A stretch of DNA of 64,000 nucleotides from Actinocorallia populi (GTDB lineage Bacteria; Actinomycetota; Actinomycetes; Streptosporangiales; Streptosporangiaceae): the NCBI RefSeq assembly GCF_002995495.1, contig NZ_PVZV01000004.1, forward strand, positions 124,001-188,000, given 5' to 3'. Numbering within the stretch: the first letter of the stretch is position 1; every line of letters starts with the position of its first letter. Positions 32,350 to 41,046 of this stretch are shown piece after piece. Below the pieces are notes generated by a model. It was not told the origin of the DNA. It saw only the letters and a list, made by a program, of their open reading frames with translations, and did no database searches. The translations under genes and the position numbers were made by a program.

Positions 32350-33522
32350 TCAGAAGGTCCAGCGGCCGCCCTTGGCGTACTCCTTGAGGATGCGCTGGCC
32401 GGTGCGGCCGATGTGGACCTCGTCGGGGCCGTCGTAGACGCGTCCGGCGCGGGCGTGGCGGTACATGCGGTCAAGGGGGGTGTCCTCGGTCAGGCCCTCG
32501 GCGCCGTGCACCTGGATGGCGCGGTCGATGACGTTGTGCAGCATCCGGGCGCCCGCCACCTTGATCGCGGCGATCTCCACCCGGGCCTGGTCCCCGGAGT
32601 CGATCTTGTGGGCGGCGTGCAGGGTGAGCAGCCGCGCCGCCTGGATCTCGGTGTAGGAGTCGAAGACGTGCTGCTGGAGCAGCTGCTTGTCGGCGAGCGG
32701 GCCGCCGAAGGCCTCCCGCCGGTGCAGCCTCTCGCACATGAGGTCGAAGGCGCGCTGGGCCTGGCCGAGCCAGCGCATGCAGTGGAAGATCCGGCCGGGC
32801 CCGAGCCGCTCCTGGGCGATGACGAAGCCGTGGCCGCGCGGGCCGAGCAGGTTCTCCTCCGGCACCCGCACCTCGTCGTAGAGCACCTCGTAGTGGCCGT
32901 CGTGGAGGCCGAGGACCGGCGTGTCGCGGACGATCGTGTAGCCGGGCGTGTCGGTCGGCACGAGGATCATGCTGAACGACAGGTACGGGCTCGCGTTCTC
33001 CTCGGTGCGGCACATGACCGTGGTGTAGGCGGCCCGAGCGGCGCCGGTGGTGAACCACTTGCGGCCGCGGATGACCCACTCGCCGTCCTCCAGGGTCGCC
33101 GTCGTGCGCAACTGCGTCGGGTCGGAGCTGGAGATGCCCGGCTCGGTCATGGCGAAGCTGGGCGAGATGTCCCCCTGGACCAGCGGCATGAGGAACCGTT
33201 CGCGCTGCGCCGGGGCGGCGTACTTGTGCAGCATCAGCGAGTCCTGGAGCGTGTAGGTGCCCAGGGCGATCTGCCCGAACTCGCTGCGGCCCTGCACCTC
33301 GTTGACGTAGACGTAGTCCATGAACGGCAGGCCGCCCCCGCCGAGCTCCTTCGGGTGCCCGAGCGCCCACAGGCCCTCGGCCTTGGCCTCCCGCTGCAGC
33401 GCGTGCAGCAGGTCCGTGTCCCCCTCCTGGAGGGCCTTCTCGTTGGGTTCCACCCGTTCGGTCAGGAACGCGTGGACGGCGTCCCGCAGCGGCCGCACCG
33501 ACGCCGGCACCTCAAAGCTCAT
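32350..33522 (-). CDS. Acyl-CoA dehydrogenase (ACAD10/11-like)
   Basis: A 390-residue FAD acyl-CoA dehydrogenase. FAMTEPGISSSDPTQL and WFTTGAARAAYTTVM are the FAD/substrate-binding signatures, AQERLGPGRIFHCMRWLGQA the central helix, and RVYDGPDEVHIGRTGQRIL the C-terminal signature. The sequence pattern (Y-D-G-P-D-E-V-H) is of the ACAD10/11-like branch. The start is the ATG at 33522. It is divergent from DUF6285-adh across a 57-bp region with an AGAAT-type palindrome. Confidence 0.9.
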   Translation of the reverse strand: MSFEVPASVRPLRDAVHAFLTERVEPNEKALQEGDTDLLHALQREAKAEGLWALGHPKELGGGGLPFMDYVYVNEVQGRSEFGQIALGTYTLQDSLMLHKYAAPAQRERFLMPLVQGDISPSFAMTEPGISSSDPTQLRTTATLEDGEWVIRGRKWFTTGAARAAYTTVMCRTEENASPYLSFSMILVPTDTPGYTIVRDTPVLGLHDGHYEVLYDEVRVPEENLLGPRGHGFVIAQERLGPGRIFHCMRWLGQAQRAFDLMCERLHRREAFGGPLADKQLLQQHVFDSYTEIQAARLLTLHAAHKIDSGDQARVEIAAIKVAGARMLHNVIDRAIQVHGAEGLTEDTPLDRMYRHARAGRVYDGPDEVHIGRTGQRILKEYAKGGRWTF

Positions 33523-33540
33523 GTCTCTGCCCTTCCTGTG

Positions 33541-33557
33541 ACTAGAATCGCATTCTG
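33541..33557. promoter_or_regulatory. AGAAT-type operator, copy 2
   Basis: ACTAGAATCGCATTCTG holds the perfect repeat AGAAT-CGC-ATTCT between the divergent acyl-CoA dehydrogenase and DUF6285 genes. It differs by one base from the site at 22285-22301, implying a common regulator. Confidence 0.65.
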
Positions 33558-33579
33558 TCTTGTGAAGGGAGAGCGCGCC

Positions 33580-33954
33580 ATGCCCGGACCGCACGACGTG
33601 CCCGCCGCGCGCGGGCTGGTGGAGGCCGTCAGGGAGTTCCTGGAGCGGGACGTCCTGCCCGAGGCCTCGGGGCGGCGGCGCTTCCACGCGCTGGTCGCCG
33701 CCAACCTGCTGACCATGGTGGAGCGGGAGCTGGAGCTGGGTCCGGCGCAGGCCGAGGAGCACCGGGAGCGGCTCGCCGCGCTGGGCTTCGGCTCCGACGC
33801 CGAGCTGGCGCGGGCGATCCGGGCCGGGGAGCTGGACGGCCGGTACGGCGAGGTCCGCGCGGCGCTGCTGGAGGCGGTGGCGGCGAAGCTGGCCGTGGCG
33901 AACCCGGCCTACCCGGCGGCGCCCGAGGGCGCATCGGCTATAAGTAAGCCATGA
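33580..33954 (+). CDS. DUF6285-like small protein
   Basis: A 124-residue, mostly helical protein beginning MPGPHDVPAARGLVEAVREF; HALVAANLLTMVERELELGP is typical of DUF6285, a family usually encoded beside APH-type phosphotransferases and acyl-CoA dehydrogenases, as here. Its role is unknown; it may be an accessory subunit. The GAAGGGAGAG run supplies the ribosome site. Its stop overlaps the ADH start (ATGA), so the two are coupled. Confidence 0.75.
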   Translation: MPGPHDVPAARGLVEAVREFLERDVLPEASGRRRFHALVAANLLTMVERELELGPAQAEEHRERLAALGFGSDAELARAIRAGELDGRYGEVRAALLEAVAAKLAVANPAYPAAPEGASAISKP

Positions 33955-34967
33955 CTTACGTCGCTACCGTCGCCGACCTCCGCGAGCCCGGAGGCCCCTT
34001 CGAGCTGCGCACCCGGGACCTCGCCGAGCCGGGCCCCGACGAGGTCCTGGTCCGGCTGGTCGCCACCGGCGTCTGCCACACCGACCTGGTGGCCGCCGAC
34101 CGGCCCGTCGTGCCCGGCCAGATCCTCGGCCACGAGGGCGCGGGCGTCGTGGAGGCCGTGGGCGCCGAGGTCGGGGCGGTCGAGCCCGGCGACCACGTCG
34201 TGCTCAGCTACGCCTGGTGCGGCGAGTGCGCCAACTGCGCGCGGGGGCGCATGGCCTACTGCGCGCGCTTCCTGGAGCTGAACTACGTGGGGGAGCGCTT
34301 CTTCGGCCAGTCCTCCTTCGCCACCTTCACCCTCACCAGCGAGCGCAACGTCATCCGGGTCGCCAAGGACCTGCCCTTCGAGTTCCTCGCCCCGCTCGGC
34401 TGCGGCGTGCAGACCGGCGCCGGAGCCGTCCTCAACGTGCTCAAGCCGCGGAAGGGCTCGTCCCTGGCGGTCTTCGCCCTCGGCGCGGTCGGGCTCAGCG
34501 CCGTCATGGCCGCGCACATCGCCGGCTGCGACCGGATCGTGGCGATCGACCCCAACCCCGAACGCCGTGCCCTGGCGCTGGAGCTGGGCGCGACCGAGGC
34601 CGTCGAGCCCGCCGACGCGCCGCGGGGCACCATGGACCACTCGGTGGAGTGCGTCGGCAGTCCCGACGTGGTGAAGGCCGCCGTGAGCGCGCTGGCCGGC
34701 CCCGGCGAGTGCGTGACACTCGGCTTCACCGGACGGCGCAACCCGGTGGAGCTCGACCAGAGGGCGCTGATGAACGGCCGGAGCATCCGCGGCTCCATCG
34801 AGGGCGACGGCATCCCGCAGCGCTTCATCCCCGAGCTGATCAAGTACCACCGCCAGGGGCGGCTGCCCGTCGAACGCCTGGTGCGCACCTACGCCTTCGC
34901 CGACATCAACGAGGCGATCGCCGCCGCCCGCCAGGGCGCGGTGGTCAAGCCGGTGCTGGTCTTCTGA
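33951..34967 (+). CDS. Zinc-dependent alcohol dehydrogenase (MDR family)
   Basis: A 338-residue medium-chain dehydrogenase. GVCHTDL supplies the catalytic Zn Cys, GHEGAGVVEAVG the second ligand region, and C-x2-C...C spacing (CGECANCARGRMAYC) the structural zinc. ALGAVGLSAVMAAHIAG is the Rossmann motif, with IDPNPER after strand 2 favouring NAD. LGCGVQTGAGAVLNV is typical of class III/aryl-alcohol dehydrogenases. It is coupled to DUF6285 and probably belongs to the same acid/alcohol catabolic unit. Confidence 0.9.
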   Translation: MTYVATVADLREPGGPFELRTRDLAEPGPDEVLVRLVATGVCHTDLVAADRPVVPGQILGHEGAGVVEAVGAEVGAVEPGDHVVLSYAWCGECANCARGRMAYCARFLELNYVGERFFGQSSFATFTLTSERNVIRVAKDLPFEFLAPLGCGVQTGAGAVLNVLKPRKGSSLAVFALGAVGLSAVMAAHIAGCDRIVAIDPNPERRALALELGATEAVEPADAPRGTMDHSVECVGSPDVVKAAVSALAGPGECVTLGFTGRRNPVELDQRALMNGRSIRGSIEGDGIPQRFIPELIKYHRQGRLPVERLVRTYAFADINEAIAAARQGAVVKPVLVF

Positions 34968-35024
34968 CCCGCGGCCGGACGACCGCAGCGAAGCGAGGAC
35001 CGGCCGGTCCGCCTGCGGGGGTCC

Positions 35025-35038
35025 GGGGGTCGTCCCCC
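35025..35038. terminator. Short GC hairpin between convergent genes
   Basis: GGGGG-TCGT-CCCCC is a perfect 5-bp stem with a tetraloop between the convergent adh and transglycosylase-like genes. It is weak evidence for a bidirectional terminator. Confidence 0.4.
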
Positions 35039-35049
35039 AGGTCGGTGTT

Positions 35050-35877
35050 TCAGCCCAGGAGGACGCGGTCGGCGGGGGCGGCCGCGTCCTTCAGCCAGCC
35101 TTCCTGGCCCTCCTCAGGGCTCCAGCGCCGGCCGTCGAAGCGCACCTCGCTGAACCCGTACGTGCGGGCGTGGGTCATCGCCCAGGTCGCCACCGACCAG
35201 CCGGTGGCCGCGGAGGCCTTCGCGGGCAGCCTGATGGCCTGCCCGTCCTGCGCGAAACGCCTGCCGAAGGTGCGGCGCAGCTCCGCGGCGGAGTCCTCGG
35301 GCCGCGGCGAGACCTCCTCCTTCTGCCGGTACCAGCAGGTGATCGCGGCGGGGGACTCCCCGGCGAATCCGGTGGTGAGGATCTCGGCCATCCCCTCGTG
35401 CTGGGCGTAGAGGCTGCCGTCGAAGCTGCGCTGGACGAGCTGGGCCGCGTCGTGCACCTCGCGCTCGGCGTAGTCGTCCACCTTCACCAGGGCGTCGAAG
35501 AACTTCGTGGTGGAGTACACCGGGTCCTGCAGCTGCTCGGGAGTGCCCCAGCCCTGGGACGGGCGCTGCTGGAAGATGCCGACGGAGTCGCGGTCGCCGT
35601 AGGCGAGGTTCTCGATGTGCGACTCCTGCTCGGCGGTCGCGTAGGCGATCACCAGCGCGCGCCGGGGGAGCTTCTCGCGGTGCGCCACGCCCGCGATCGT
35701 CGCGGCGTTCGCCGCCTGCTCCACCTCCAGCTGGATGTCCCCGGCCGCGGCCGTCGCCGTGCAGCCCTCACCCATCAGCGCCTTGTCGACCTCGGAGAAC
35801 AGGCGGTACCCGCCGAACCCGAGGGCACCCGCCAGCACCACCACCGTGACGACGATGGCCAAGCCCCGCCCACCCAT
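35050..35877 (-). CDS. Membrane-anchored lysozyme/transglycosylase-like protein
   Basis: A 275-residue protein with an N-terminal membrane anchor or signal (LAIVVTVVVLAGALGFGGYRLF) and an extracytoplasmic domain containing ATAEQESHIENLAYGDRDSVG and FQQRPSQGWGT, a lysozyme-like fold signature seen in actinobacterial proteins often mislabelled heavy metal transporter. E in AEQESH could be the catalytic acid. The start at 35877 is favoured because TACGGT ends 6 nt upstream; the ATG at 35901 has no ribosome site. Confidence 0.75.
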   Translation of the reverse strand: MGGRGLAIVVTVVVLAGALGFGGYRLFSEVDKALMGEGCTATAAAGDIQLEVEQAANAATIAGVAHREKLPRRALVIAYATAEQESHIENLAYGDRDSVGIFQQRPSQGWGTPEQLQDPVYSTTKFFDALVKVDDYAEREVHDAAQLVQRSFDGSLYAQHEGMAEILTTGFAGESPAAITCWYRQKEEVSPRPEDSAAELRRTFGRRFAQDGQAIRLPAKASAATGWSVATWAMTHARTYGFSEVRFDGRRWSPEEGQEGWLKDAAAPADRVLLG

Positions 35878-35924
35878 GACCAGACCGTACCTTTTTCCCA
35901 TAACCGTTCAGGACAACCAGGGTC

Positions 35925-37010
35925 TCAGGTCAGCCAGGCGCGCAGGCGCCGTTCGCAGTCGCGCACCGTGGCCAGGGAGACCCGCTCGTCCCTGTGGTGG
36001 GCCAGCGTCGGGTCCCCGGGGCCGTAGTTGACCGCGGGGACGTCCAGCGCCGAGAACAGCGACACGTCCGTCCAGCCGAGCTTGGCCCGCACCCGCCCCG
36101 CCTCGATCGCCTCGGCGGGCTCCAGGGCGGTGACGGCGCGGACGAAGTCCTGCGCGGCCGGGTGCAGCAGGCCGGGGCGGGCCGACTCGCTGCGGTCGAC
36201 GACCTCGACCTCGTAGCCGAGGGGCTCGAACAGCTCCCGCAGCAGGGCCTCGGCGGCCGCCAGGTCGCGGTCGGGCGCGAAGCGGTGGTTCACCGAGATC
36301 ACGCACTCGTCGGGCACGACGTTGCGGGCGATGCCGCCGCGCGCGAAGACGGCGTTCAGCCCCTCGTGGTAGGTGATGCCGTCGACCACGGGGCGGCGCG
36401 CCTCGTAGGCGTCCAGCAGGTCGATCAGCGGCTTGACGGCGTGGATGGCGTTGGCGCCCATCCAGGAGCGCGCGGTGTGCGCCCGCGCCCCCCGCGCCGT
36501 GACGTCCACCGTGATGGTGCCCTGGCAGCCGCCCTCGACCTCGCCGTCGGTGGGCTCCATGAGCACCGCGAAGTCGGCGGCCAGCAGCTCCGGACGGGTC
36601 TCGGCCAGCCGCTTGAGCCCGTTGCGGTCGGCGGAGACCTCCTCGCACTCGTACGCCACGTACGTCACGTCGCGGGTGGGCTCGGTCAGGACCGCGGCCA
36701 GGTGCAGCAGGACGGCGAGCCCGCCCTTCATGTCGCAGGAGCCCAGCCCCCACAGGGTGTCGCCCTCCAGCCGGGACGGCAGGTTGCCGTTCACCGGAAC
36801 GGTGTCGGTGTGGCCGGCCAGCACGACGCGCTCGGCGCGGCCCAGGTGCGTGCGCGCGACCAGGGTGTCGCCGTCCCGCACGACCTCCAGCCAGGGCAGC
36901 GCCCGCAGCCCGGCCTCGATCTCCGCGACGACCGCCCGCTCGTTGCCGCTCACCGATTCGATGTCCACCAGGGTGCGCGTCAGCTCGGCCACGTCCATCG
37001 AGAGATCCAT
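35925..37010 (-). CDS. dapE: Succinyl-diaminopimelate desuccinylase
   Basis: A 361-residue M20-family dizinc amidohydrolase. AGHTDTVPVNG carries the first zinc His and Asp, LGSCDMKGGLAVLL the bridging Asp, YECEEVSADRNG the catalytic Glu, and LMEPTDGEVEGGC the next ligand. It removes succinate from N-succinyl-LL-DAP in lysine and peptidoglycan DAP synthesis. The ATG at 37010 follows TAAGCT by 8 nt and lacks a ribosome site. It is divergent from the LOG-family gene, an order also found in other Actinobacteria. Confidence 0.93.
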   Translation of the reverse strand: MDLSMDVAELTRTLVDIESVSGNERAVVAEIEAGLRALPWLEVVRDGDTLVARTHLGRAERVVLAGHTDTVPVNGNLPSRLEGDTLWGLGSCDMKGGLAVLLHLAAVLTEPTRDVTYVAYECEEVSADRNGLKRLAETRPELLAADFAVLMEPTDGEVEGGCQGTITVDVTARGARAHTARSWMGANAIHAVKPLIDLLDAYEARRPVVDGITYHEGLNAVFARGGIARNVVPDECVISVNHRFAPDRDLAAAEALLRELFEPLGYEVEVVDRSESARPGLLHPAAQDFVRAVTALEPAEAIEAGRVRAKLGWTDVSLFSALDVPAVNYGPGDPTLAHHRDERVSLATVRDCERRLRAWLT

Positions 37011-37060
37011 GTTCAGCGAGCTTACTTTCCGCGTCGGGTCCGTTGGGGCTTTCGGGCGGT

Positions 37061-37072
37061 TAACGTGACCGG
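37061..37072 (+). promoter_or_regulatory. Leaderless-type -10 box of the LOG-like gene
   Basis: TAACGT at 37061-37066 lies 6 nt before the ATG at 37073. On the opposite strand a TAAGCT box lies 8 nt before dapE, so the 62-bp gap may hold two back-to-back leaderless promoters. Confidence 0.4.
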
Positions 37073-37882
37073 ATGGATGACGATCGCACGGACAGGGCAC
37101 ACAGGAAGAAGCGCCGGCAGGGCCCGGCGGTGCTGCGCGGCAGGGCGCTGCCGGAGAGCACCCACGACCAGCGGCTGCTGGACACCCGGGGTTCGGTGGA
37201 CTGGCTGCACCAGGACCCGTGGCGGGTGCTGCGCATCCAGTCGGAGTTCGTGGAGGGCTTCGGCCTGCTGGCCGAGCTGGGCCCGGCGGTGAGCGTGTTC
37301 GGCTCGGCGCGGCTCAGGCCCGGCTCGCGGTACTACGAGCTCGCCGAGCGGGTGGGGCGCGGCCTGGTGGAGGCCGGCTACGCGGTGATCACGGGCGGCG
37401 GCCCCGGGATCATGGAGGCGGGCAACAAGGGCGCGAACGAGGAAGGCCTGTCGGTCGGCCTGGGCATCGAGCTGCCCTTCGAGCAGGAGCTGAACCAGCA
37501 CCTGGACATCGGCATCTCGTTCCGCTACTTCTTCGTGCGCAAGACGATGTTCATCAAGTACAGCCAGGCGTTCGTGGTGCTGCCCGGCGGCTTCGGCACC
37601 ATGGACGAGCTGTTCGAGGCGCTCACCCTGGTGCAGACCGGCAAGATCACACGGTTCCCGATCGTCCTGGTCGGCCGGGAGTTCTGGTCCCCGCTGCTGG
37701 AGTGGTTCCGCGGCACGCTGACCGCCGAGGGCGTGATCTCCCCGGACGACCCCGACCTGCTGTACCTCACCGACGACCCCGACGAGGTGGTGCACATGAT
37801 CGTCGAGGCGCACCGCGAGGGGAACCGCCGCCGCGAGGAGCGGGCCGCCGTCGAGGCCGCCGAGGAGGAGGCGGGTACCTGA
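37073..37882 (+). CDS. LOG-family (TIGR00730) protein, long type
   Basis: A 269-residue Rossmann-like protein with a basic N-terminal extension of about 70 residues. Core motifs are SVFGSARLRPGS, ITGGGPGIMEAGNKGA and the PGGFGTMDELFE active-site motif. LOG proteins release cytokinin-type bases by hydrolysing nucleoside 5'-monophosphates; the long type is widespread in Actinobacteria near dapE and its substrate is not certain. A second, shorter LOG gene lies at 41994. Confidence 0.9.
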   Translation: MDDDRTDRAHRKKRRQGPAVLRGRALPESTHDQRLLDTRGSVDWLHQDPWRVLRIQSEFVEGFGLLAELGPAVSVFGSARLRPGSRYYELAERVGRGLVEAGYAVITGGGPGIMEAGNKGANEEGLSVGLGIELPFEQELNQHLDIGISFRYFFVRKTMFIKYSQAFVVLPGGFGTMDELFEALTLVQTGKITRFPIVLVGREFWSPLLEWFRGTLTAEGVISPDDPDLLYLTDDPDEVVHMIVEAHREGNRRREERAAVEAAEEEAGT

Positions 37883-37966
37883 GGGAACGGTGGGGTGAAT
37901 TGTCGCTGAAAGTTCACTTATGTCCACTATCTAAAGTGGTGGCTGTTCTGGCACCGTCCTCGGTCC

Positions 37967-38407
37967 ATGAGGACATGGAGAACACGGTTCGCCGGGGCGC
38001 TGGCCGTCCTCGGGCTGGTGGCGGGATGCTCCGCCGAGAACACCGCGCTCCGGCAGATCTCGCCGGGCGCCACCGTCTACATCGACGGGTGGGACGACAG
38101 CGCGGACAGCGGTGACCAGGCGCTGGTCGAGCAGAAGCCGTCGGGGATGTGGGTGCTCCCGGTGGACGCCCCCTTCCGCGTCAGGTCCGGCGGGGACTTC
38201 ACCGTCAAGGTGACGCTCGACTCCCGGCGCGGCTTCGTCGTCACCGACCTGGGCGGCACCCTGGCGGGCAAGGACCACGACGACTGCCTGGAGGCGGGGG
38301 AGACCTATGCCTTCGTCGACGTCCCCGCCACGGGCATCCGGTGGGAGGGGGAGCCCCGGCGCACCGACTCCACCAACGACGACTGCCAGGTCATCCCCGC
38401 GGAGTGA
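37967..38407 (+). CDS. Small lipoprotein of unknown function
   Basis: A 146-residue protein with a signal peptide (RTWRTRFAGALAVLGLVAGC) and lipobox VAGC at Cys21. The mature part is predicted beta-rich, with the Asp-rich stretch YIDGWDDSADSGDQ and two Cys (DDDCLE and NDDCQV regions) likely joined by a disulfide. No known family is recognised. The upstream DNA (37895-37945) is relatively AT-rich for this genome and probably holds its promoter. Confidence 0.7.
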   Translation: MRTWRTRFAGALAVLGLVAGCSAENTALRQISPGATVYIDGWDDSADSGDQALVEQKPSGMWVLPVDAPFRVRSGGDFTVKVTLDSRRGFVVTDLGGTLAGKDHDDCLEAGETYAFVDVPATGIRWEGEPRRTDSTNDDCQVIPAE

Positions 38408-38808
38408 ATAAAGGGGGGCTCGGGCGGAATTCCGGTCCCCCTTCGCCGCGCAACATCACTCACGAGGCGTCACCGAGCCGTTCCGGTCCGTCCCAGACGC
38501 TTGAGTTAGGTCACGGGTTCACATCACTCATGGGTGATGAGCGTCACAAAATTAGACGAAGCCGATCAGGCAACCTTTCCCTCTCTTCAAGAGTCGTCCC
38601 CGCGGGTAGAAGCGGGCGACTCCGCGCGGGCTCCTCTCGAACCGCCTGTTGAAGCGGGAGAACAAGCACGTTTCGGGCATTCGCTCTTTCATGCCGAACG
38701 TGGCGGCTGCCGAGCCTGCCAGCCCTACCCGGTATCCCGGGGCCCAAACCAAGACCGCCCTTCCCGGCCACCAGGGGGGTCCCACCGGCGTGGCTATGGT
38801 CTTTTCGC
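38408..38808 (+). promoter_or_regulatory. 401-bp intergenic region upstream of ectA
   Basis: No convincing gene lies here; open frames on both strands lack normal codon bias. Contents: TTGAGT at 38501 as a possible -35; an 18-bp near-palindrome CATCACTCATGGGTGATG (38522-38539) as a candidate operator; a hairpin GAGTCG.../...CGACTC (38591-38622); a second hairpin pairing CGTTTCGGGCAT with ATGCCGAACGTG (38669-38707); and TATGGT 8 nt before ectA. Either a long structured leader precedes ectA or ectA has its own short-leader promoter. Confidence 0.55.
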
Positions 38809-39330
38809 ATGACCAAGGAGCTTCCATCCCGAGTCAGCGGCTTGTCCGAAACCATCGTCCTCGACCACCCGCATCCCGGGGACGGCAGCGCCCTGTGGCG
38901 GCTGGCCGTCGAGTCCCGGGCCCTGGACGTCAACTCCCCTTACAGCTACCTCCTGTGGTGCCGGGACCACGGCAGGACCTCCGTGGTGGCCCGGGACGGC
39001 GACGGCGGGGCCTGCGGCTTCGTCACCGGCTACCTGCGTCCCGCCGCCCCCGACACCCTGTTCGTCTGGCAGGTCGCCGTGGCCGACTCCCACCGCGGCC
39101 GCGGCCTGGCCGGGCGGATGCTCGGCTGGCTCGCCGAGGGCAAGCCGCAGGCTCGCTTCCTGGAGGCGACGGTGACCCCCGACAACACCGCCTCGACCCG
39201 CCTGTTCGAGGCGTTCGCCCGGGAACGGGGAGCCGGTCTGCGCAGAAGCGAGCTCTTCGCGGCCGAGGACTTCCCGGTGCCCGGCCACGATCCCGAAGTG
39301 CTCTTCCGTATCGGCCCGTTCCCCTCGTGA
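38809..39330 (+). CDS. ectA: L-2,4-diaminobutyrate N-acetyltransferase
   Basis: A 173-residue GNAT acetyltransferase. LDVNSPYSYLLWCRDHGRTS is the EctA substrate-binding signature; VWQVAVADSHRGRGLAGRML is the acetyl-CoA P-loop (RGRGLA); ATVTPDNTASTRLFEAFAR follows. It forms N-gamma-acetyl-diaminobutyrate, the second step of ectoine synthesis. It is the first gene of the ectABCD operon, which makes the osmo- and thermo-protectants ectoine and 5-hydroxyectoine. Confidence 0.96.
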   Translation: MTKELPSRVSGLSETIVLDHPHPGDGSALWRLAVESRALDVNSPYSYLLWCRDHGRTSVVARDGDGGACGFVTGYLRPAAPDTLFVWQVAVADSHRGRGLAGRMLGWLAEGKPQARFLEATVTPDNTASTRLFEAFARERGAGLRRSELFAAEDFPVPGHDPEVLFRIGPFPS

Positions 39331-39382
39331 GCAGCGGCCTTTCCACCCCCACCCCTGACAGCGCCAGGAAAGGCGGCACCAC

Positions 39383-40633
39383 ATGAACGTCTTCGAAGAG
39401 GTCGAGTCCGAGGTCCGCAGCTACTGCCGCGGCTGGCCCACCGTCTTCAACAAGGCCCAGGGCAGCCGGGTCTACGACGAGTCCGGCCGCGACTACCTGG
39501 ACTTCTTCGCCGGAGCCGGGACCCTCAACTACGGCCACAACCACCCCCAGCTCAAACTGAAACTGCTCGGGTACCTCGTCAACGACGAGATCGTGCACGC
39601 CCTGGACGCGCACACCGTGGCCAAGCGCGACTTCCTGGAGACGTTCCAGAAGACCGTCCTCATCCCCCGGGGCCTCGACTACAAGGTGCAGTTCACCGGC
39701 CCCACCGGCACCAACGCCGTCGAGGCCGCGCTGAAGCTCGCGCGCAAGTACACCGGCCGGGAGACGGTCGTGAGCTTCACCAACGCCTTCCACGGCATGT
39801 CGCTGGGCTCGCTGTCGGTCACCGGCAACTCGATGAAGCGCGGCGGAGCGGGCGTGCCCCTCAACCACGTCTTCACCATGCCCTACGACAACTACCTCGA
39901 CGGGTGCACTCCCGACTTCCTGCTGTTCGAGCGCATGCTCACCGACAACGGGAGCGGCCTGGACAAGCCCGCCGCGGTGATCGTGGAGACGCTCCAGGGA
40001 GAGGGCGGGCTCAACGAGGCCGGCGTCGGATGGCTGCGCGGCCTGGCCGACCTGTGCAAGCGCCACGAGATGCTGCTGATCGTCGACGACATCCAGATGG
40101 GCTGCGGGCGGACGGGGCCGTTCTTCAGCTTCGAGGAGGCCGGGATCGTCCCGGACATCGTCTGCCTGTCCAAGTCGCTGAGCGGCTACGGCCTGCCGAT
40201 GGCGGTGACGCTGCTGCGCCCGGAACTCGACGTCTGGGAGCCCGGCGAGCACAACGGAACGTTCCGCGGGTTCAACCCCGCGTTCGTGACGGCGACCGCC
40301 TCCCTGGACTTCTGGCGGGGCGAGGGCCTGCGCGAGCAGACGCTCGCCAAGGGCGAGCAGGTGGCCGGAACCCTGGACGAGCTCGCCGACGAGCACGACA
40401 AGGACATCGCGGCCCGGCGCGGGCGCGGCCTGGCCCAGGGCCTGGTCTTCACCGATCCGCCGGTGGCCGGGCGGGTCTGCGCCGAGGCCTTCCAGCGCGG
40501 CCTGCTGATGGAGACCTCGGGACCGGACGGCGAGGTGGCCAAGCTGCTGCCCCCGCTCACCATCACCGGATCGGACCTCACCGAGGGGCTGGCCATCGTG
40601 CGCGAGTCCGTCGCCGCCGCCCTGGACGCCTGA
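39383..40633 (+). CDS. ectB: L-2,4-diaminobutyrate 2-oxoglutarate aminotransferase
   Basis: A 416-residue class III PLP aminotransferase, the normal EctB length. [12 protein letters not shown] near the N-terminus, [30 protein letters not shown], and [18 protein letters not shown] precede the PLP Lys in [13 protein letters not shown]. It makes L-2,4-diaminobutyrate from aspartate semialdehyde with glutamate as amino donor. GCCAGGAAAGG precedes the ATG, 52 bp after ectA. Confidence 0.97.
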   Translation: MNVFEEVESEVRSYCRGWPTVFNKAQGSRVYDESGRDYLDFFAGAGTLNYGHNHPQLKLKLLGYLVNDEIVHALDAHTVAKRDFLETFQKTVLIPRGLDYKVQFTGPTGTNAVEAALKLARKYTGRETVVSFTNAFHGMSLGSLSVTGNSMKRGGAGVPLNHVFTMPYDNYLDGCTPDFLLFERMLTDNGSGLDKPAAVIVETLQGEGGLNEAGVGWLRGLADLCKRHEMLLIVDDIQMGCGRTGPFFSFEEAGIVPDIVCLSKSLSGYGLPMAVTLLRPELDVWEPGEHNGTFRGFNPAFVTATASLDFWRGEGLREQTLAKGEQVAGTLDELADEHDKDIAARRGRGLAQGLVFTDPPVAGRVCAEAFQRGLLMETSGPDGEVAKLLPPLTITGSDLTEGLAIVRESVAAALDA

Positions 40634-40650
40634 GAGAACGGAGCACGACC

Positions 40651-41046
40651 TTGATCGTCAAGACCCTGCAGGACGTCATCGGCACCGACCGCGACGTGCA
40701 GGCGGCCACGTGGTGCAGCAGGAGGCTGGTGCTCGCCGGGGAGAAGGTCGGCTTCTCCCTGCACGACACCATCCTGTACGCGGGCACCAGCACCTCGATG
40801 TGGTACGCCAACCACATCGAGGCGGTCTACTGCATCGGCGGCACCGGCGAGCTGGTGAACGAGGAGACGGGCGAACGCCACGACATCGCCCCCGGCACCA
40901 TGTACCTGCTGGACGGGCACGAGCGGCACACCCTGCACGCCCACACCGAGCTCCGCACGATCTGCGTGTTCAACCCGCCGTGCACCGGCCGCGAGGTCCA
41001 CGACGAGCACGGCGTCTACCCGCTGATCGAGGAGGGGGACGCGTGA
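40651..41046 (+). CDS. ectC: Ectoine synthase
   Basis: A 131-residue cupin of EctC type: [15 protein letters not shown] at the N-terminus, [18 protein letters not shown] with the iron Glu, [16 protein letters not shown] with the iron His, and [15 protein letters not shown]. It cyclises N-gamma-acetyl-diaminobutyrate to ectoine. It uses a TTG start at 40651: GGAG lies 7 nt upstream and the EctC N-terminus matches from this codon. Its stop overlaps the ectD start (GTGA). Confidence 0.96.
   Translation: MIVKTLQDVIGTDRDVQAATWCSRRLVLAGEKVGFSLHDTILYAGTSTSMWYANHIEAVYCIGGTGELVNEETGERHDIAPGTMYLLDGHERHTLHAHTELRTICVFNPPCTGREVHDEHGVYPLIEEGDA

Noticed and set aside
38540-38800. c-di-AMP (ydaO) riboswitch upstream of ectA
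   Set aside because: The characteristic conserved blocks of that aptamer were not found; only generic hairpins are visible.
38544-38933. Minus-strand open frame upstream of and overlapping ectA
   Set aside because: It lacks the GC3 pattern of neighbouring genes, overlaps ectA and its control region, and shows no family resemblance.
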